Shown here one piece after another: positions 43,572-56,228 of a stretch of 64,000 bases of DNA. The notes below the pieces were generated by a model. The model was given only the letters and a program-made list of their open reading frames with translations. It was not told the origin of the DNA and searched no databases. The translations under genes were made by a program, and so were the position numbers. The stretch is taken from assembly GCA_029961685.1 (NCBI GenBank), contig JARWKL010000005.1, forward strand, positions 1,364,001 through 1,428,000, in the 5' to 3' direction. Position 1 is the stretch's first letter, and each line of letters begins with the position of its first letter. The DNA comes from Aristolochia californica (lineage: Eukaryota > Streptophyta > Magnoliopsida > Piperales > Aristolochiaceae).

Positions 43572-44391
43572 CTAGCAACTGGAGACATTAATCAAGTTCA
43601 AACAATGCTTAAACTTATCTGTAGTAACAAACTTTGTTAACATGTCTGCAACATTTTCAGAAGTGTGAACTTTTTCAAGCAGTAAATCACATGATGAAAC
43701 CAATTCCCTGATCCTGTGAAACCTCACATCTATGTGCTTAGTCCTCACAGGAAACACCTGGTTCTTTGATAAATAAATTGCACTCTGACTATCACAGTGC
43801 AACTGAACTACACCTTGTTGGACACCCAGCTCTTTGACCAACCCTATAAGCCACAAAACCTCCTTGGCAGCCTCAGCTATTGCCATATACTCTAACTCAG
43901 TAGTAGATAGTGCAACTATAGGCTGTACCATGGACCTCCAACAAATAGGTCCTTCTATAGGCTGTATCATGGACCTCCAACAAGAGTAAACACATAACAT
44001 GTGGTTGACCTCCTGTCATTTAAGTCACATGCATAGTCTGCATCCACATATCCCACAATTGAAGGGTCACTCTGTTGTCTGCTAGACATGATGCCATAGT
44101 CGGTAGTACCCCTCAAGTATCCGAAAATCCAATTGATTGCATCCCAATGCTCTCAAGCTGGATTTGGAAGAAACTTGCTAACCACGTTGACAGCTTGTGC
44201 CAAATCTGGTGATGTACAATCTGAACCTCATCATCTGTCTTTGGGCACTGAGCGGTAGATAATCTGAAATGATTCACTTAAGGTGTACTTACTAGTTTTG
44301 CATTTCCCATACTGAACCTGTCCAACTCCTTCTCAACATAGTTATGCTGAGATAGCCATAATCTCCTGGAAGCTCTGTCCCTGCGAATCAC
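43572..44391 (-). pseudogene. Copia RT end and RNase H fragment, unit 2 copy
   Basis: Same as 7873-8692, with CDSQSAIYLSKN and RTKHIDVRFHRIRE intact in a 142-codon frame and stops upstream of it. Confidence 0.78.
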
Positions 44392-46045
44392 TGATAGATG
44401 CCATATTCTGACATGAGAACTAAGTTAATTATAATAGAATAACCTTTATATTTGTGTTATAGGTGGTTATTTATCAGTTTTCAAATGAAACGTGCATTTC
44501 TTGAATTTGGCATTAATCACTGTCTATATTGCATATTTTTCTCTCCTGAATTATATTTCATTGCTTTTAGGGTTTATTTATTCTTGAAATGCTTTTTATG
44601 GATTCAATTATGGAATTTTAGGAGAATTTTGGTGGAGAAGGAGATATTTACCAAAATGTCCTTAGTAAAATGGAGGTGATTTTTAGGGAAAATAGTATTA
44701 AAACAAAGAAAATCGTATTAAAGGGAAGAGGGGAGCGTCGACGGAAGAGGGGCATCGACCAAAACAGAACACCGGGGGACCGAAACAGGGGGAAAACCCG
44801 AGAGGAGTTTGCCACCGTTCGCCGCGCCACCGTCGTCCACCGCCGTCCGGCAACCGAGAACAGACCCGAGGAGAGCTTGAGAGAGTCTCCATCGCGATGA
44901 GTTTGATTGTGCCAGTTTCTGCTCGCCAGGCCAAGAGGTGATCCGAGAGGGCTTCTCCGGTGCCAATTCTGCATTCCGACCATCCTCCGGAGTCGATTAC
45001 GTATTTTCGACCATTCCCAAAGCTATTCTGACTCTGACCGAGACTCGAGAGAGCCAGTTAGAGGACTTCAGCTCTGTTTCATTCTTCGTCGTACGTCACC
45101 TCCGTCCGCCGGCTTCTATCCTTCGTCGCCGGCGTCGTCTCTACCTCCGGCCACTCACTCTTGCTACCTGAAGCCATCAATTTTGGGAAATTGTAGCACC
45201 CGTGAGAACGAGTTTGCTGCCCGAGCGAGAGGAAGGAGAAGGAGAGTAATTCGTCATTTTGGAATTTAATTTTTTATATAGTTTGAACTTAGGTTTTGAA
45301 TGTTTATTAAATGTGATTTGATAATTAATGTTTATTGAATATTTGTTTTCCGGATATTTGATTAAATTAGCTAGTTAGGGTAAGATTATAATTTAGGTTG
45401 GATTTTGGTATTTTAATCCGATTTTTGTCTTTCACTCTATGCGCCCAAGAGGGGCTAGACGCAAGGATTGAGAAATCGGATCCATGGTTACGTGGCGCTC
45501 GAGAGAGGCACGAATCACCGTAAAATCCAGAGTTGACGTTTCCTATTGTGCAAGTAGTTAACCAGATGATTGCTTGATAATTTAGAATATAATTAGTGTT
45601 TAGTTCAGATTAATTCATCATATTTGGTTAGGCTAGTTGACTGAAGAATACATAAAATTCAGACCTCCCTGTGGATATGACCCTCGCTTCCCGCTAAATT
45701 ACATGAACGATTCGTACGCTTGCGAGGTATAAAAGCCGATGTAATTAAATTTCTTCAAAGTGTGATGTGGGATAGCGGTTTCATCTACGGATAATTACCG
45801 ACGGGTACGACTGATACGAGTAAACCTTTTTCGAGGGAGACTATGTATCATTCCTAGGGGTCTTTATTGACTTTTCGGTATTATTGTTGATGACCAACCA
45901 CATATGGTCCCACCTATTGATTTAGGAGCCCTGAGGGAGCTTAACCCTCACCCTGCTGGAGTATAACTAGCTAAGTTGTTATTCCTTTTTGTAGTCGTTC
46001 TGGTGTTTTAACTTTTCCCCATTGAGGACAATGTCAGGTTTAGGT

Positions 46046-46076
<31 letters not shown>

Positions 46077-48219
46077 TAGGGGAACGACTATTTTATGTCT
46101 TAACAATAAGTGCACCGGAACAGTCGGTTACTTAAAAAATAAGTGCATGTGCAGTGAAAACGAATACAAAATGGTGGTAATACCAAAAGTATTCAGTAAA
46201 ACAAAAATTACGCTGGTAATAGCAAAAGTGCACTGGTAATAGCGTAAAATGGTTTTAAATCTGGAAGCAATGAGTTTCCTTAACTTTGATGATGAATTGT
46301 AATTTGAAAGAAGTTGCAGGTCAAGATTGAAATTGGTATATTTTTTTTGTGAGATTGTCAAACAACAGGCTTACTTACTATTTTCTCTTAATTGTGATGT
46401 GACCAGGATTTTATTGTTATTTGTTGCCTCTTTGTTCTGTTGAAGTAATTGCTTATGGGTCACATTGGTTCAGATGGAGTAACAATGAGTGTATTTGGAT
46501 TGATAATATGCTATATTTTACACAGGTTTTCAAATTGCACAGGATCTCATATGATTTTCAGATATTTTATGATACTAAGTGCTAGTCATATGCTAATGAG
46601 GAGTAAATTTTCTTCAGTTTTTTTTTTTATATTATTGATTTAGATGAATTTTGTGGGTAAATTCCATGCAAACCCTCACGAGACATAACTCGTCCACTAC
46701 TGCAAAGTAGGGGTTTAATGGCTTGTTGCATGCGCTAAATGCAATCGTGCTCCCTACGAAAGTGGCATTTTGTTTTCCTAGGCTTAATTTTGGTTCGATT
46801 GTTGTTTTGCTAGGGACTAGCAAAGATTTAGGTTTGGGGGTGTGATAGATGTCATATTCTGACATGAGAACTAGGTTAATTATAATAGAATAACCTTTAT
46901 AATTGTGTTATAGGTGGTTATTTATCAGTTTTCAAATGAAACGTGCATTTATTGAATTTGGCATTAATCATTATCTATATTGCATATTTTTCTCTCTTGA
47001 ATTCTATTTCATTGCTTTTAGGGTTTATTTATTCCTTAAATACTTTTTATGGATTCAATTATGGAATTTCAGGAGAATTTTGGTGGAGAAGGAGATATTT
47101 ACCAAAATGCCCTTAGTGAAATGGAGGTGATTTTTAGGGCAAATCGTATTAAAACAAAGAAAATCGTATTAAAGGGAAGAGGGGAGCGTTGACGGAAGAG
47201 GGGCATCGACCAAAACAGAGCACCGGGGGACCGAAACAGGGGAAAACCCGAGAGGAGTTTGCCACTGTCGTTCGTTGCGCCACCGTCATCCACCGTCGTC
47301 CGGCAACCAAGAACAAACCCGAGGAGAGCTCGAGAGAGTCTCCGTCGCGATGAGTTTGACAGTGCCGGTTTTTGCTCGCCAGGCCGAGAGGTGATCCGAG
47401 AGGGCTTCTCCGGTGCCAATTCCGCATTCCGACCATCCTCCGGAGTCGATTACGTATTTCTAACCATTCCCGAAGCTATTCCGACTCTGACCGAGACTCG
47501 AGAGAGCCGGTTAGAGGACTTCAGCTTTGTTTCGTTCTTCATCGGACATCACCTCCGTCCGTCGGCTTCTATCCTTCGTCGCTGGCGTCGTCTCTACCTT
47601 CGGCCACTCACTCTTGCTAACCGAAGCCATCAATTTCGGGAAATTGCAGCACCCGTGAGAACGAGTCTGCTGCCCGAGCGAGAGGAAGGAGAAGGGGAGT
47701 GATTCGTCATTTTGGAATTTAATTTTTTATATAGTTTGAACTTAGGTTTTGAATGTTTATTAAATGTGATTTGATAATTAATGTTTATTAAATGTGATTT
47801 GATAATTAATGTTTATTGAATATTTGATTAAATTAGCTAGTTAGGGTAAGATTATAATTTAGGTTGGATTTTCGTATTTTAGTCCGATTACTGTCTTTCA
47901 CTCCCCGAGAGGGGCTAGACCCAAGGATTGAGAAATCGGATCCGTGGTTACGTGGCGCTCGAGAGAGGCACGAATCACCGTAAAATCCAGAGTTGACGTT
48001 TCCTATTATGCAAGAAGTTTACCAGATGATTGCTTAATAATTTAGGATATAATTAGTGTTTAGTTCAGATTAATTCATCATATTTGGTTAGGCTAGTTGA
48101 TTGAAGAATACAAAACATTCAGTCCTCCCTGTGGATATGACCCTCGCTTCCCACTAAATTACATGAACGATTCGTACGCTTGCGAAGTATAAAAGTTGAT
48201 GTAATTAAATTTCACATCA
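44392..48219 (+). mobile_element. Athila-type deletion derivative, unit 2 copy
   Basis: Copy of 8693-12530 with ATCAC on both sides; 3' LTR starts at 46843. It differs from unit 1 by five extra G in the poly-G run (46048-46076), a 15-bp deletion after GAATATTTG near 47828, and a handful of substitutions (for example TTTCAGG to TTTTAGG near 44618). Confidence 0.85.
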
Positions 48220-48690
48220 ATCACCATCCCAAGAATCTTCTAAGCTGCACCCAAATTCTTCATGTCAAATTATCTGCTCAACAAAGTCTTCAACTTGTTC
48301 ACTTCACTCATACTCTTGGCAACAATCAACATATCATACACATAAAGTAACTGAAAAATAAAAAAATCATCATCAAGGTTTTTCACATAAACACAACAAT
48401 CATACTCATACCTTTTGTAGCCAATCCGGATCATGTAAGAGTCAAATCGCTTGTACCATTGCCTCGGAGACTGTTTCAACCCATAAAGTAGTTTCTTCAA
48501 ATTACAGACCAAATGTTCCTTTCCAGGGTGACTGAACCCTTCTGGCTACACCAGGTAAATTTGTTCCTCCTAGTCACCATGAAGGAAAGTTGTATTTAAA
48601 TCAATCTGCTCCAACTGCATATCTGAATGTGCTACTAACACCAACATTGCCCTGATGGAGGTGTGTCTGCAACGAGACAGATAGGAAAAA
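48220..48690 (-). pseudogene. Copia RT core fragment, unit 2 copy
   Basis: Copy of 12531-13000, with the same stops and the YVYD change at the active site. Confidence 0.75.
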
Positions 48691-49270
48691 AATAAATAGA
48701 AAGAGCGATCTCTAGATTGTCGATCTGATACCATGTTAATTTCATTATTTTCGATTAAAGAAATACATTCAGATTACATCTACATATAAGGGAACGGATT
48801 TTGTTTGAAATTAAAATTACAGATCCGTTATTGTCGGATCATGACCACTGATTCTCGGATTGTAAGACCCATTATGTTCGGATCTTCAATAGTATCAAAA
48901 TGCAACGCAATTGACTTCCGATCGAGCAGTGATCTTGTTTACTGTACAAAGAGAGAAAAGAAATGGAAAAGTTGTATGCGGGAGTGGTGCTTGAACCTCA
49001 AGAGCACATACTTCAGCAGCCCGTGGACGGTGCTAGCATTGATTGCAGCAATTCTCTTTATAGCTCTCACCGGTTTGCAGACTATCTATACAACTCTATC
49101 TTACTACACTCCTCGCAAGTGAACAATGAAATTGGATGTGAATTGGGAGCTATAGTCTTGGACTTCTCCCACCTAGAATTCGGTGCCTTGAAATAGAGTA
49201 TTCTTGCGTATAGTTGGCCATTGTTGATGGTTAGTTGTGGGTTTATATATTTTTTGTGTTATGCAGAAAA

Positions 49271-50718
49271 ATGGATAAGAGTTGGATAAAAATTGTTCGC
49301 AAAATTGAAGAATATAACAAAGGGATTGAGAGTTTTATGGGTACGCCTTACACCAAATGTGTGGTAGAGTAAGACAATAAGATGTGTTTTCTATGTAGAG
49401 TGTGTGCTAATAACTTATTTTGAGATGTATGCCTAATAGAAGATCACTTGTTTGTGAACGAGAAGTTGTCGAGCTAAGCAAGAGAAGAAAAATAAGAGGT
49501 TGACAAGGTGGGGAAAAAAGAAATGTAGATATATATTGTTGTTAGACAATAATGAATTTGAATATTGATTTCAAGGGTCTATAACTTTTCTTTTTGAAAA
49601 GTTATTTATTTCAAACATTTGTCGTGTTGTTATTTTTTTAAAAACAAGATTATTGTTGTTGCAAACATACTCCATATGCAAGTTCATATGATTTGATACC
49701 TTCTCATCTACCTAGATTATTGTTGTATCAGCTCATGAGATGGATTCGATGGAGACAGCCACCATCTGAGATGCATGATAGTGAGTTCCTTGAGGGGGGG
49801 ATAAAAGTCAACTAATTATTATCACTCATTTCTGTTAAATTATATTTTTCTATTAGTAATTTAAGTTTTGCATATATAAATATATTCACACCATCGCCTT
49901 CCACATCATCTCCATCCACATCGTTTCCATTTGTTTCCTCACATACAAGGTGATCACAAGGCTTGATCAAGAGGATCCTGGTGGAGAGTTTGGAGATTTG
50001 TATAGGACGGCATTGAAACCCTATAGTCCACTTTTCACTCATTGATTGGGTCATATCTTGAGAACTCATATAGAGGTGAAGGTGGAAATGTTCAAAGCCT
50101 ACACCGAAGATCGGTTAACTTGTGTGTATTCTTATATTGAGGTAATGTTACCAATTACTCAATTAAAATTACTCTTTTTACTTTTTTTAGCTTATAATGT
50201 TAAGTTTGATAATATTTTGTGTTATAAGAGAAGTTTAATGTTTATATGCATAGTAATGCGGAGGCATGAGCAATCGTGCATTCTATACTTGGTGATGCAT
50301 TTCAACAACATTGGATTTCTATGCACGCCTAATTTAGAGAATGTGAAGGTTACCCGCTAGCATGTCCATTCCTTGTAGAGGGGTTTAGGTGGACTGGTGG
50401 TTTTGAAGAACAGTATGTAAGTGAAATTATATTATTTTCTTTTTTTATAAATAATACGTTTTATTTTAAGAAAAAAAATTATAAATGTCTTGTGTTATTT
50501 TTCACAGAAGGAGATGCATCAATTGCTACAAGAGGTACAAGAGGCTGGTGAGCTGGTTAATGAGAGTGTCATTGTTCGTCGAGTTCGTGGAGTTAGGTCA
50601 GGTTACATTAAGGGGTTGGGTTTATCTCAACCGCCAATAGTGAGGATAGCCCGACCAATCTTCAGCTCGATCAACTGCACATACAGAGGATGATTTGTGG
50701 GAATCTAAAGAAGTATTG
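49271..50718 (+). pseudogene. CACTA transposase relic, unit 2 copy
   Basis: Copy of 13582-15029, with the same MDKSWIK start and the same stops. It ends at the TCTTC target site (50719-50723) of the Copia element. Confidence 0.62.
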
Positions 50719-50723
50719 TCTTC

Positions 50724-53700
50724 TATTAGAATGTATTTACTTAATTCATTATTTCATTAATTCATTTTTATGTAATGAGTGTATTTTACTATTTTGCCCA
50801 TTACTCTTTAAAACCCCATCTGTATCCTGTAAATCGATGGAATGATAATTTTAATTTGACTCTCGTTTTCATCTTCCCGACTGTGTCTCCCGACGACAGA
50901 GCTCAACGGCTCTTTGCCATTCGAGGTTCTAACATGGTATCAGAGCGGATGATCCGCCATTGCTGATTTCCTTTCCGACAACAGCCCTCCCTTTCCCTTT
51001 TCGGCTATCGTTTTCCTACGGTTTCGCCATTATTTCCAACAAAGGGGTTTCCGCCCTCTGTTCGGATGGGACTCTGCGATTCAAGCTATTGGGAGGCTCT
51101 TCTGGTATTTCCGGCGTCTTACTTCCATTGGTTATTCCCGGCAAAGAGGTTAGCTTCCGTTCCCATTTATTTTTTCTCTGGATTCCGTCGCCGAGAGGTT
51201 GTTTTTTCTCTTCCTGCGTTCGTTTTCTGGTTTTTGGACACCGATTTTGGGCGTCTTCCTTGATTCCTAGAAGAGACATCTTTTTCGGCGCCAAGAGGGT
51301 CGCCAAGAGCTGGTACTTCTTCTGGCCTTCTCTAGTTGGCCGAGAGCTGGATCTCGAGGTTGGTATCATCTCGAGGGCAGTGGTCATTTTTGGGTATTTT
51401 CTGTGGATTATTCTTGCTCGAATTTTTTTTCGAGCTCGCTAGTGGATTCTGAAGTCGCGGAAACGGATTTGATTTATTTTGAAGATCTTTGGTGGCAGAT
51501 CTGATAAAAAAAAAATTCCGTGAAGAACAAAGTCGGTTTTGTCGATGGCTCCATTCTTGAACCTCCCAGTGCTGATCCTATTCTGCTCAACTCCTGGACC
51601 CAGAACAACAATATGGTTATCTCTTGGATCTTAAATTCCGTCTCTAAGGAACTTTCTGCGAGTGTTATCTTTGCTACATTTGCCCGAGAAATTTGGCTCG
51701 ATCTTCGGGATCGTTTTCAACAGCGGAACGGCCCTCGTATTTTTCAGCTTAAACGGGAATTGATGAACTTGCGTCAAGACAAGGATTCAGTTAGTACTTA
51801 TTTTACCAAATTGAAAACCATTTGGGAAGAACTGCGCAACTACCGTCCTCATTGTTCTTGTGGGAAATGCTCTTGCGGTGGCATTGCGAATCTTAATGAT
51901 CACCACGATATGGAGTGTATCATGTCCTTCTTAATGGGCCTTGATGACTCTTTCTCCCATGTTCGTGGTCAGTTGCTCCTCATGGATCTGATGCCCCCTC
52001 TTAACCGTGTTTTTTCTCTGGTTGTCCAAGAGGAACAACAACGACGAACTATCCATGCCTCGGGTTCGAATGCTCCCATTGACACAATGACGTTTGCAGT
52101 TAAATCTGACAAGACAGAGGTTAGTAAATCTGGGAACAACAACGACAGAGGTTACAATGCTCCACGCCCTCCGCCTTACCATACTTCCCGGAGTCAAAAT
52201 TCCAGTGCTCCTCGGAATCAAAACAAGGACAAGTATTACTGTACCCACTGCAAGATTACTGGCCATACCATCTCTCGTTGCTTCAAGCTCCATGGCTATC
52301 CGTCTGGATCTACATTCAACACCAAGCAAAATTCTCCTGCTGCTGTTCATCAAGTTTCCCTTGCTGATGCTCGCCCTGGTTCTTCTTCTGTCGGGGGTTT
52401 TATTCAGAATCTGGACCCTACTCAATGTCAGCAGCTCATATCCATGCTTTCTACCCAACTGAGTAGCTCAGCAACGGTCACCACAGCTCCAGACTCTTCT
52501 ACATCGAGTTGCTTGGTAGGTACTTGTTTTTCTGTATCCTTACGTTTTCTAAGTTCTTCCACTCCATTCTGGATTGTCGACTCCGGAGCTACTCGACATA
52601 TTTGCTCTCAAGCTCATGTTTTTATCTCCTTGCATGCTATTCCTCATACTACTGTTACCTTGCCAGATAATTCTCATCTTTTGGTCCGTTTTGCTGGTGA
52701 TATTGAATTACACTCTCACCTTATACTTAAAGACGTACTATTTGTTCCTCAATTCAAATTCAACTTAATCTCTGTTAGTGCTTTAGTTACTGCTTCTGGC
52801 CTTACAGTAAGTTTCTTTCCTGATTGTTTTGTTATCCAGGATCTCTCCACCCAGCAGACGATTGGCAAGGGTGACAAAGTTCAAGATCTTTATGTCCTCC
52901 GTGCTCAACATTTGCCCTCTGCTTCTCATGTTTTTGTTAGCAATGTTTCTGCCCATGTTTGGCATAATAGGCTAGGACACATTTCTTTCAAGCGACTTGA
53001 TTTTTTGAAGGATCAGTTGCACTGTGATGTAACTAGATTACACAAAACAGATCCTTGTTATATTTGTCCTCTTGCTAAACAACGTAGACTATCTTTTGAA
53101 TCCCATAATCATTTATCAAAATTTCCTTTTGATCTTGTGCACTGTGATATTTGGGGACCATATCAAACTGTCTCTTATACTGGCCATCGTTTTTTCTTAA
53201 CTCTTGTTGATGATTGTACTCGATTTACTTGGATTTATCTACTGAAGACTAAATCTGACGCTATTTCTGTGATACCGCATTTTTTTAACATGGTTTCTAC
53301 GCAGTTTAATGCCAAAATAAAAAAATTTCGATCTGATAATGCCCCTGAGTTATCCTTTGTTGATTTTTTTCACGCTCACGATGTTTTGCACCAGTTTTCC
53401 TGTGTTGAACGGCCTCAACAAAACTCGGTTGCTGAAAGAAAACATCAACACGTTTTGAATGTGGCTCGGTCCTTGTTTTTTCAATCACGCATTTTTGTCT
53501 CTTTTTGGACCGAGTGTATTCTCACTGCGGCTTTCTTGATTAATAAAACTCCTTCTCCCCTCTTGCAACACAACACACCCTTTCATTTGCTCTACAACCA
53601 CTCTCCTGATTATTCCCTCTTTCGTGTTTTTGGCTGTTTAGCTTTTGTTTCCACCTTAGCTGTTCATCGCCCCAAGTTCCACCCACATGCTCGGGTTTGT

Positions 53701-55965
53701 GTTTTTCTTGGTTATCCAGCTGGTGTGAAAGGTTATAAATTCTATGATGTTGAGACTCACTAAGTTTTTCTTTCAAGAGATGCCGTGTTCCATGAAGAAG
53801 TTTTCCCTTTTCATACTATTACCAGTTCAACTCAACTTACTGACCCCTTTCCTGATTTCGTTCTGCCTCATTCCTCCCTCCACACTCCGCCTTTTCCTGA
53901 CCTTGATTCTTCCCCCCTTCATGATTCTCCAGTTATTCCTGGTGTTCCAGTTGATGATCCCTCCCCTCCTACTCTTCCTACACTTGTTACTTCCTCCTCC
54001 GCTGTTGCTCCTCTTCGAACATCTACTAGGGCGACTCATCCACCTCATTACCTGCAGGATTATCACTGCAATTTAATTACAGGCTCTTCATCCTCTGCTT
54101 CATCCCGTACGTCTTATCCAATCTCTAATTCCATTTCTTACCATGCCCTTTTTGATTCGTACATAAATTTTATACTCACCCTATCTTCTCAAGTTGAACC
54201 TCAGTACTATCACCAAGCCGTGAAATGTCCTGACTGGAGGTTGGCTATGCGTGATGAATTGGCCGCCCTGGAAGCCAACAATACCTGGACCGTCACTCCT
54301 CTACCTCCTGATAAACATACCATTGGCTGCAAATGGGTCTATAAAATTAAACTTAATTCTGATGGCTCTATTGAGCGATATAAGGCTCGTTTGGTAGCTA
54401 AAGGCTACACTCAACAAGAGGGTTTGGACTTTGTTGACACTTTCTCTCCAGTGGCCAAATTAGTCACTGTGAAGGTTCTTCTTGCCCTTGCTGCTTCTCA
54501 CGGTTGGCATCTCGCTCAACTTGATGTCAACAACGCCTTTTTACATAGTGATCTTTTTCAAGAAATCTATACGGATCTTCCTCTTGGCTACCTTCGACAG
54601 GGGGAGTCCTCTCCCTCTCCCACCAAACTCGTTTGCAAGCTTCACAAGTCCCTTTATGGCCTCAAACAAGCTTCGTGGCAATGGTATTCCAAATTTTCTC
54701 ATGTTTTAATCAGTTTTGGCTTTCTCCAATCGAAATCTGATTACTCTCTCTTCACCAAAGGTCATGGTTCCTCCTTTGTTGCCCTATTGGTTTATGTGGA
54801 TGATATCATCTTAACTGGTCCTTCCTCTAGTGTTATTAATGAGCTCAAACATTTTCTGCATACTCAGTTCAAGCTCAAGGATCTTGGTTGTCTTAAGCAC
54901 TTCCTTGGTCTTGAAATTGCTCACTCCAAGACTGGTATTGTGCTTTCTCAACGTCATTACACCTTACAATTACTTGAAGACTCAGGTTACCTAGCTTGTA
55001 AACCTACTCGTGTTCCCATGGATCCCAAACTTAATTTAACTGCCACTGACGGTGACCTGCTTCCTGAAATAACCCACTATCGGCGGCTTATTGGGAAACA
55101 ACTTTACCCCACTTTATCTCGTCCCGACATTACCTTTGCCATTCACAAGCTCACTCAATTTGTGGCCCAACCCCGCCTTCCTCATCTCCAGGCAGTACAT
55201 CACCTACTTCGCTATCTCAAGACCAGTCCTGGTCAAGGTTTGTTGTTTTCTTCTATTTCTTCCTTGCAGGTACGCGCCTACTCTGATACTGATTGGGGAT
55301 CATGCCTTGATTCTCGCCGCTCTACTACCGGCTTTTGCATCTTCATTGGTGATTCTTTGGTCTCCTGGAAGGCCAAAAAGCAGACCACCGTCTCTCGCTC
55401 CTCCGCCGAAGCTGAATATAGAGCACTTTCTTCAACTGCCAGTGAACTTATTTGGTTACAACAACTGCTTCAAGATTTTCACGTCAAAGTCGACTCTCCT
55501 GCGTTGCTATACTGTGACAATCAAGTTGTGATACATATTGCTTCTAACCCTACATTTCATGAGCGTACCAAACACATTGAGATCGATTGCCATTTTGTTC
55601 GTGAACGGGTTACTTCGGGCGTCCTCAAGTTACTTCCCATTCGTTCTCCATACCAGTTAGCTGACATATTCACTAAACCTCTTCCCTCTACTCACTTTTT
55701 TTCTTTATTGTCCAAGATGGCTATCAAGGACATTTATAAGCCACCTTGAGGGGGAGTATTAGAATGTATTTACTTAATTCATTATTTCATTAATTCATTT
55801 TTATGTAATGAGTGTATTTTACTATTTTGCCCCTTACTCTTTAAAACCCCATCTGTATCCTGTAAATCTACGGAATGATAATTTTAATTTGACTCTCGTT
55901 TTTGTCTTCCCGACTGTCTCCCGATGACAGAGCTCAACGGCTCTTTGCCATTCGAGGTTCTAACA
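50724..55965 (+). mobile_element. Nearly full-length Copia retrotransposon (unit 2)
   Basis: Copy of 15035-20276. LTRs are 50724-50934 and 55757-55965, and TCTTC lies on both sides (50719-50723 and 55966-55970), a perfect duplication. By eye the LTRs equal those of unit 1, but the internal region differs by about 30 substitutions, nearly all between 52416 and 55068. Confidence 0.92.
51520..55749 (+). pseudogene. Copia gag-pol with a single nonsense codon
   Basis: The same frame as 15831-20060, here open for 747 codons until TAA at 53761-53763 (Gln position in DVETHQVF), then open again to 55749 without a frameshift. CGA at 53329-53331 keeps the Arg next to the second integrase Asp (D606), which is a TGA stop in unit 1. 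CCHC knuckle, DSGA protease, integrase D543/D606/E639, YVDD and RNase H motifs are present. FLHGD of the RT is FLHSD here. The gag N-terminus is missing as in unit 1, so the element is not expected to be autonomous. Confidence 0.9.
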
Positions 55966-55970
55966 TCTTC

Positions 55971-56091
55971 GGAGGTCGCCTTATCGATTCTGGTAGAAAC
56001 AAAATTTGATAAGTCACAACCGCTCTCTGCAATTTATTGTAAATTCGACGAATCTAAGCGGAATGGTCTACTACTACCTCCAATTTTCATT

Positions 56092-56131
<40 letters not shown>

Positions 56132-56228
56132 GCGGTGACAACGAGAGAATCCATTCAGATAAGCATCGTTAAGGGTAGAAACTAAATAGATAGCTACAGA
56201 TTCGCAGGCCCCATGTGGAATTTACAGG
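55971..56228. other. Gene B copy 2 3' flank with AT microsatellite
   Basis: Copy of 20282-20539; AT repeat at 56094-56127 has the same length as in unit 1. Confidence 0.7.

Larger units (their letters stand above)
43236..48733 (-). mobile_element. Minus-strand Copia relic, unit 2 copy
   Basis: Copy of 7537-13044: LTR 43236-43482, RNase H frame 43572-44000, RT core 48270-48512, primer-like site 48722-48733. Split by the Athila-type element 44392-48219. Confidence 0.65.
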
